Assembly (NCBI GenBank): GCA_964620535.1
Contig: CAZUHN010000032.1
Coordinates: 1 to 17,155 of the forward strand
Direction: 5' to 3'
Origin: CAZUHN01 sp964620535
Lineage (GTDB): Bacteria > UBA8248
DNA: 17,155 bases
In this document: piece by piece, positions 12,615 through 17,155 of the stretch
Position numbering within the stretch: position 1 is the first letter of the stretch
Layout: the number at the start of each line of letters is the position of its first letter
Notes under the pieces: generated by a model
What the model was told of the DNA's origin: nothing
The model's database searches: none
Seen by the model: the letters and a program-made list of their open reading frames with translations, nothing else
Position numbers and translations under genes: made by a program

Positions 12615-13928
12615 ATGGTTTTGCCGAAACCCTCCCCCGTGGATGCCGAGCACGAATTTCAATTCGAGACCCGAGCGCTGCACGCCGGCCAGCGGCCCGA
12701 TTCGTGGACCGGCGCCCGGGCGGTCCCCATCTACCAGTCAACCTCTTTCGTATTTGAGGACACCGCGCACGCGGCGGGTCTTTTCGCCCTTCAGGATTAT
12801 GGAAACATTTACTCCCGAATCGGAAACCCCACCAATAGCGCGTTCGAAGAGAGAATGGCCTCCCTGGAAGGAGGAGTGGGCGGTTTGGCGGCGAGTTCGG
12901 GCTTGGCCGCCCAATTCCTCACCTTCTTCACCCTTTGCGATCCGGGCGATGAAATTATCTCCTCCGCAACCCTTTACGGGGGGACTTACACCCAGTTCGA
13001 CGTCACTTTCAAAAAGCTTGGCATCAACGCCCGCTTTGTCGATCCTGAGGATCCGGAAAACTTCCGCCGCGCCGTTACGGATAAAACCCGAGCGCTTTAC
13101 TGCGAGACGATTGGAAATCCGAAGGCGAACGTCGCCGACTTAGAGTCCATCGCCGAAATCGCCCGGGAGGCGGGCGTCCCCCTCGTTGTGGACAACACCT
13201 TCGCCACGCCGTACCTGTGCCGGCCACTTGAATGGGGGGCCGATATCGTCGTCCACTCATCGACGAAATTCATCGGAGGCCACGGGACAAGTATCGGAGG
13301 AGCCATCGTTGACTCGGGCCGCTTCAACTGGGCCAATGGCAAATTCGAAAGCATCGTCTCCCCTTCCCGGGGATGCCACGGAATGAATTTTTACGAGACC
13401 TTCGGCGAGTACGCCTTTATCATGAAGGTGCGGGCCGAGAGCCTGCGCGACGTGGGCTCCTGCCTCAGCCCGTTCAATGCCTTCCTCTTCCTTCAGGGGC
13501 TGGAAACGCTGCACCTTCGCATGGAACGCCACTGCGAGAACGCCCGGAGGGTGGCGGAATTTTTGGCCGATCATCCCCGCGTCTCTTTTGTGTATTATCC
13601 CACCCTACCCGGCAGTCCCTACCGGGAATTGGCCGATAAATACTTGCCCCAGGGGGCGGGTTCGGTCTTTTCCTTCGGGGTTAAGGGGGGCTACGAGGCG
13701 GGGGTTCGGTTCATCGAGTCTCTTGAGCTCCTCAGCCATCTCGCTAACGTGGGCGATGCGAAAAGCCTTGTCATCCACCCAGACTCGACCACCCATCACC
13801 AGCTCAGCGAAGAGGATATGCGCGCGGGTGGGCTCACGCTCGACCTCATCCGGTTGTCGGTGGGAATCGAGAATATCGACGATATTCTATGGGACATCGA
13901 TCGGGCGCTTGCGGCGGCCGTGGACTAG
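12615..13928 (+). CDS. metY: O-acetylhomoserine aminocarboxypropyltransferase / sulfhydrylase (Cys/Met metabolism PLP enzyme)
   Basis: A 437-aa PLP enzyme of the Cys/Met metabolism family. It probably makes homocysteine from O-acetylhomoserine and sulfide in methionine synthesis. Motifs: FETRALHAGQRPD (17-29), PIYQSTSFVFED (38-49), YSRIGNPTNSAFEERMASLE (66-85, Tyr66 and Arg68 as phosphate contacts), YGGTY (121-125, Tyr121 ring stacking), VVDNTFATPYL (191-201, Asp193) and SSTKFIGGHG (215-224, PLP Lys218). The length near 430 and the block FNWANGKFE (236-244) favour MetY over the roughly 390-aa cystathionine enzymes. AGGAG lies 7 nt before the ATG. The CoA-binding gene follows after 80 nt on the same strand. 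Confidence 0.92.
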   Translation: MVLPKPSPVDAEHEFQFETRALHAGQRPDSWTGARAVPIYQSTSFVFEDTAHAAGLFALQDYGNIYSRIGNPTNSAFEERMASLEGGVGGLAASSGLAAQFLTFFTLCDPGDEIISSATLYGGTYTQFDVTFKKLGINARFVDPEDPENFRRAVTDKTRALYCETIGNPKANVADLESIAEIAREAGVPLVVDNTFATPYLCRPLEWGADIVVHSSTKFIGGHGTSIGGAIVDSGRFNWANGKFESIVSPSRGCHGMNFYETFGEYAFIMKVRAESLRDVGSCLSPFNAFLFLQGLETLHLRMERHCENARRVAEFLADHPRVSFVYYPTLPGSPYRELADKYLPQGAGSVFSFGVKGGYEAGVRFIESLELLSHLANVGDAKSLVIHPDSTTHHQLSEEDMRAGGLTLDLIRLSVGIENIDDILWDIDRALAAAVD

Positions 13929-14008
13929 TTTTTTTGGAAACGCGCTCCGTCCGCCGGGCGGCCCCTCGATGGAAAAGCGCGGATGAATCGAAGGAGGAAA
14001 TTCTCCCG

Positions 14009-14488
14009 GTGGACAAACGACCCTTTCAAGAATTGAAGACGATCCTGCGAATTCTTCGTTCCATGCGACGCGTCGCCATCGTCTGCCTCTCGGCGAATCC
14101 GATGCGGCCCAGCTATTTTGTAGGCTATTATCTTCAGCGCATGGGTTTTGAGGTTGTTCCCGTCAACCCCCGCTACGACGAGATTCTGGGGCTAAAATGC
14201 TATTCAGATCTCGCCTCCTTGCCGGAGGCGCCCGAGATGGTGGATGTCTTCCGCCAACCGGAGGATGTCCCCCAGATCGCGGAAGAGGCGCTTTCCGTGG
14301 GGGCAAAAGCGCTGTGGCTCCAGTTCGGGGTGGTGAACGAGGACGCCGCCCGGCGCGCCCAGGAGGCTGGACTTCTCGTGGTGATGGACCGCTGCATGAA
14401 GATCGAGCACGGACGCTACAACGGCGGCCTTCATTGGGCGGGAATCAATTCCGGGGTGGTCACATCTAGGCGGGCGCCTACTTTATGA
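14009..14488 (+). CDS. CoA-binding (YccU-type, CoA_binding_2) protein
   Basis: A 159-aa Rossmann-fold protein of the family named for its similarity to the CoA-binding domain of succinyl-CoA synthetase. Seen: RRVAIVCLSANPMRPSYFVG (20-39), the glycine loop being replaced by SANPMRPS; YLQRMGFEVVPVNP (41-54); MVDVFRQPEDVP (77-88); ALWLQFGVVNEDAA (101-114); and VVMDRCMKIEH (124-134). The conserved Cys129 and the MDRC-KIE block are typical. The role is unknown in general. The start is GTG 14009, 11 nt after AAGGAGG; the longer in-frame ATG at 13889 would begin inside the metY-like gene. The order MetY then CoA-binding protein suggests a link to sulfur metabolism, by context only. Confidence 0.88.
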   Translation: MDKRPFQELKTILRILRSMRRVAIVCLSANPMRPSYFVGYYLQRMGFEVVPVNPRYDEILGLKCYSDLASLPEAPEMVDVFRQPEDVPQIAEEALSVGAKALWLQFGVVNEDAARRAQEAGLLVVMDRCMKIEHGRYNGGLHWAGINSGVVTSRRAPTL

Positions 14489-14495
14489 TTTTTCC
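14467..14495 (+). terminator. Weak candidate terminator after the CoA-binding gene
   Basis: The palindrome TAGGCG-GG-CGCCTA (14467-14480) overlaps the last codons of the gene and is followed by CTTTATGATTTTTCC. The usable stem is short (5 bp with a 4-nt loop) and the T-run starts 8 nt later, so it is at best inefficient. The rest of 14489-14779 shows no gene or RNA I can support. Confidence 0.25.
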
Positions 14496-14779
14496 TCTAA
14501 AAAACAACGACATATCTGAACTCCATCATCCGAATTGTCAGGTTTCTTCGCAAATTCCTGCCGAATCGACGGGGTGCGGCCAAGTCCAACGCTCATACCC
14601 GAAGGAGAGAGTGTAATAGGCATTGCTGGCCTTGCGCCGGTCCGTTTTTTTTGCCCATTTCCCTAGAGAAACACTCGCGTGCGGCGAATAATTCCTACAC
14701 CGAAGGTTGCAGGCGGAAATTCCTTCGGGGTACTCTTACCTGTCGTCTGTGCCAAACCCGGCATGAGGAATTCCACCGG

Positions 14780-15442
14780 ATGAAATGGCGAATGCTGGCT
14801 GCGGCCTGGACACTTCCTCTCTGCCTCGGCTATAGCGCTCACGCTCAAACCTTAGGCGTCAGCGTTTTTCCCATCAACGGTTCCCCGCTCCTCCTATCGG
14901 GCGGTTCCCCCCCCACGCTCCTCAAAGATCCGCAGGACATTCGCCCCGGCGATCAAATACACACAGGTTCCCGGGACCGCATCCTGATCCATTTGGCCAA
15001 CGAGAGCGGCTGCCGATTTCTACTCGAACCGAATGGCGTCATCGAACTCAACGTTTCCCGCGACCACCGCTTCTTTCAGGCGAAAATCGAGCGGGGGACC
15101 CTTCAATTTCCCGCCCTGCAATGCCGCGTTCCGGTGCGGATCCAAACCCCAGCCGCCAGGATTGAGGGGGAAAAATCGAGCTACCGGGTGCGGGTCAACT
15201 CGCGGGCGACAACCATCGAATTGAGCGCCGGAAAATTGAAGGCCTATTTCAGCGGCCAGGCCATTCCGCTCCGTCCCATGACGCGGACCACCTTCTCCCG
15301 ATCGGGGAGACACCGAATCGCCACGATACAACAAAGGGACGTCGCCGGCTCTCTGTCCGTATTCTCTTTGGCCCCGCCCGTTCCGGGAAAAAGAAACCCC
15401 GCCAACGCATTTTCTCCGGTCTCCAAGCCCCGCGGCCGTTGA
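14780..15442 (+). CDS. Exported FecR-domain protein
   Basis: A 220-aa product with a signal peptide (MKWRMLAAAWTLPLCLGYSA, cleavage expected after AHA at about 22) and one FecR-type beta domain at about 45-155. The domain shows the usual sequence of RPGDQIHTGSRDRILIHLAN (55-74), a conserved hydrophobic turn (FLLEPNGVIEL, 80-90), KIERGTLQF (102-110) and TPAARIEGEKSSYRVRV (123-139). The basic tail has no anchor. FecR domains of this kind occur in periplasmic or secreted proteins; without a neighbouring sigma factor or TonB receptor no iron role is implied. ATG 14780 is preferred to the in-frame ATG at 14651 because it starts the signal peptide, with GAGGA 10 nt upstream. Confidence 0.8.
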   Translation: MKWRMLAAAWTLPLCLGYSAHAQTLGVSVFPINGSPLLLSGGSPPTLLKDPQDIRPGDQIHTGSRDRILIHLANESGCRFLLEPNGVIELNVSRDHRFFQAKIERGTLQFPALQCRVPVRIQTPAARIEGEKSSYRVRVNSRATTIELSAGKLKAYFSGQAIPLRPMTRTTFSRSGRHRIATIQQRDVAGSLSVFSLAPPVPGKRNPANAFSPVSKPRGR

Positions 15443-15478
15443 CGAAGGGCCCGCCGCCGGTATAGGAAATGGTCCCAT

Positions 15479-15555
<77 letters not shown>

Positions 15556-15563
15556 TTTATATT

Positions 15564-15598
15564 AATAGGTTACGGTTAGCGCCGTGGCCTATTTTTTT
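15564..15598 (+). terminator. Intrinsic terminator of tRNA-Pro(GGG)
   Basis: A 12-bp stem, AATAGGTTACGG with CCGTGGCCTATT (two T-G pairs), a 6-nt loop and a run of seven T (15592-15598). It begins 8 nt after the encoded CCA. Confidence 0.85.
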
Positions 15599-15657
15599 GT
15601 TGGGTACGCAGGAGGTAAGCACAGAGATTCGGTTACAATGTATTTCCTCTTAGTTCT

Positions 15658-15846
15658 GTGGGGAGGCTTCCCTTGTTTGGAAATCGGATCAGCGAGTTTA
15701 CTCTCGATGACATCCTGCGCTTCGTAGCCGAATCCGTGCCAGAAGGGTTGGATATCGAATTCAAGGCGACCTTGCCGACCAGGAACGGGGATGAGTCGTG
15801 GATTGAGGAAGTCGACGATTTACCGCCCCGAGAGGCCGAGATATAG
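15658..15846 (+). pseudogene. N-terminal fragment of an AlbA_2 (Schlafen-type) domain gene
   Basis: The frame from GTG 15658, or better TTG 15673 after GGGAGG, reads ISEFTLDDILRFVAESVPEG then LDIEFKATLP and DESWIEE before TAG 15846. The pattern I-LDDIL-F---S-PE-L-IEFK matches the start of AlbA_2/Divergent-AAA proteins, which run for several hundred residues (putative ATP-binding, often transcriptional or defence-related). Here it stops after about 60 residues with no continuation in other frames that I could see, so it is a remnant. It lies just behind the tRNA-Pro terminator, a typical place for inserted DNA. Confidence 0.5.
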
Positions 15847-15895
15847 CCCCTCCCCCGTTGTGTCGAGCTGGCGGATTCCCTTCAGCTCATCGTCG

Positions 15896-16051
15896 CTAGC
15901 GATAGACGTCTAGGTCCGGGAAGAGTGGCGCGATTTCCTCGGGAATTCCCGTCTCGCAGGGGCCCCCTACCTGGCAGAGGCCGCACCCGATCGCCTTCGA
16001 TCCGTAAAATTCCAGGAAAGTCTTTGAGGACCCGAGAAACTCCTTGAATCT
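15896..16051 (-). pseudogene. C-terminal fragment of a probable Fe-S cluster protein
   Basis: A minus-strand frame ending at TAG 15896-15898 reads FKEFLGSSKTFLEFYGSKAI followed by GCGLCQVGGPCETGIPEEI and a short tail. CxxCxxxxxC followed by GIP is the type of cluster-binding or Cys-ligand segment found near the C-terminus of several 4Fe-4S proteins, and third positions are GC-rich. An in-frame TAA (16052-16054) closes it immediately upstream and no start codon is available, so only the gene's end survives. The parent family is not identified. The AT-rich stretch 16055-16250 behind it has nothing recognisable. Confidence 0.42.
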
Positions 16052-16257
16052 TTATGGCCAATGACAACAGTAATATACATACAAAGGCTCCAGTCCTTGT
16101 TAAACTTTTGTTGCATAGTTTAAATTATTTTAGTAACATAAATTCGAAGCACAAACTTCTTGCAAATTGGTGCCGGAGTTGACGAATATAGTTAACCCAC
16201 ATTATGCGGCGGAACGGAGCAAAACGAGTCCGGAATCTTTGTAACCATATTATATAA

Positions 16258-17040
16258 TTGGCTAAAATCGCCCGAGCGAGGGGATATCAGATGCTCGGAG
16301 ATGGTGGCAGCCCAAAAGAGGCCCTCCGGCCTGCTTTCGACCGCTCTGTCATGATTGATTTCCGGGGCGCGAAGATAAGCTCCGACACGGGTTTTATTCT
16401 GCTGAGGGAGATCGATGAGCGCTTCGGTGTCATCGGCCCCATGAATGGTTGCCTCGAAGACCGAAGGTCCCCCGTACACACCAGACATTCCCTGGTCCAA
16501 ATGATTCGCCAACGCGTTTATCAGATCGCGGCGGGCTACGAGGACTGCAACGACGCTGATTCTCTCCGGATCGATCCGGCGCTTCGCCTTGCCCTCGGCA
16601 AGGGCCACAAAGCGGGGGCGGGCCAGTCCATGCTCTCTCGGCTGGAGAACGAGGTTCTGGGCAACGAGGCCGGGCTCAAGGCACTGGGCAGTGCGCTTCG
16701 GCGTTCCACCGACGCCCTGTTATTGAAGGAGGATAAGCGGCGGCTCATCGTCGATGTCGATTCCACCGAAGACCCGGCCCACGGCAGCCAGGAGAATGCC
16801 GCCTACAACGGCCACTTAGGTGTGAGCTGCTTCCATCCCCTTTTTGCCTTCACGGGCGAAGGCGCCTGCCTGGGCGCGAAGCTTCGGCCGGCCAATGTCC
16901 ACTCGGCGGATGGAGCCCTCGCCTTCCTCCTCCCCATCGTGGAGAGATACCGTCCCCGGTTCGAACTCCTCTGGCTTCGGGGCGACGCCACCTTTGCGAG
17001 CCCGGACATCTATGCCGACATTTCCCATATGGGTCCTTGA
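16258..17040 (+). mobile_element. IS1380-family transposase, C-terminally truncated
   Basis: A 260-codon frame (TTG 16258; ATG 16291 is the likelier start) with the IS1380-type N-terminus: AKISSDTGFILLREIDERFG (38-57), RHSLVQMIRQRVYQIAAGYE (76-95), DCNDADSLRIDPALRLALGK (96-115), LSRLENE (126-132), then the first DDE strand IVDVDSTED (164-172) and the second WLRGDATFASPDIY (239-252, Asp243). Family members run to roughly 430-450 aa with the catalytic Glu in the missing part, so this copy ends right after the second Asp (SHMGP and TGA) and should be inactive. No inverted terminal repeats were identified. The last 115 nt of the window show nothing else. Confidence 0.85.
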
Positions 17041-17155
17041 ATAGAGGCACTTTAGCCTCAAATGGCATCTCCATGTAAGGATTTTCTTCTGGCACCCGAT
17101 TCTTCGCAGAAATAGCTTCTCCCCGCGCTGATTTTGGGCGGGATTCGTTGCATTT

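Overview
The window comes from a bacterial chromosome with GC-rich coding sequence. It carries housekeeping and catabolic genes, mostly on the minus strand, separated by gaps that are AT-rich or hold gene remnants. The gene content (apt, a NlpD-like lipoprotein, surE-pcm, a MetY-type enzyme, a FecR-domain protein) points to a Gram-negative, proteobacteria-like cell or an uncultured relative. Nothing fixes the phylum.

Layout. 1-281 (-): a tRNA-Arg(CCU) gene cut by the window edge and interrupted in its anticodon loop by a 211-nt group I intron of the Azoarcus-like (IC3) type. 448-489 (-): the 5' half of a second tRNA-Arg(CCU)-like gene. 724-2749 (-): a tight cluster of a SLOG/TIGR00725 protein, a NlpD-like lipoprotein, apt and a possible unlisted 85-codon frame. 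2889-4649 (-): a coupled pair, a DUF6282-like amidohydrolase and a metallo-beta-lactamase-fold protein with a degenerate metal motif. 4897-5525 (+): a RidA-family protein and a small possibly secreted protein, facing tRNA-Pro(CGG). 5885-7857 (-): an LsrF-like aldolase/thiolase coupled by a 4-nt overlap to a zinc-dependent dehydrogenase. 7858-8760: orphan sequence with broken frames. 8840-10294 (-): an amidase interrupted by an in-frame TGA. 10421-11862 (-): surE and pcm, overlapping, with a good sigma70-type promoter. 12093-12286 (-): a small frameshifted gene. 12615-14488 (+): a MetY-type PLP enzyme and a CoA-binding protein. 14780-15442 (+): an exported FecR-domain protein, then tRNA-Pro(GGG) with a clear terminator. 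15658-17040: remnants of an AlbA_2-domain gene and of an Fe-S protein gene, then a truncated IS1380-family transposase.

Themes. The intact genes form small, translationally coupled operons for purine salvage and cell-wall control, aldol/alcohol catabolism, protein repair and survival, and sulfur amino acid synthesis. Decay concentrates around the tRNA genes and the IS. The best-supported unusual element is the self-splicing-type intron in tRNA-Arg(CCU). I found no CRISPR array, phage cluster or defence system. Several proteins have changes at positions that are normally catalytic (NlpD-like, MBL-fold, RidA), each seen by motif inspection only.
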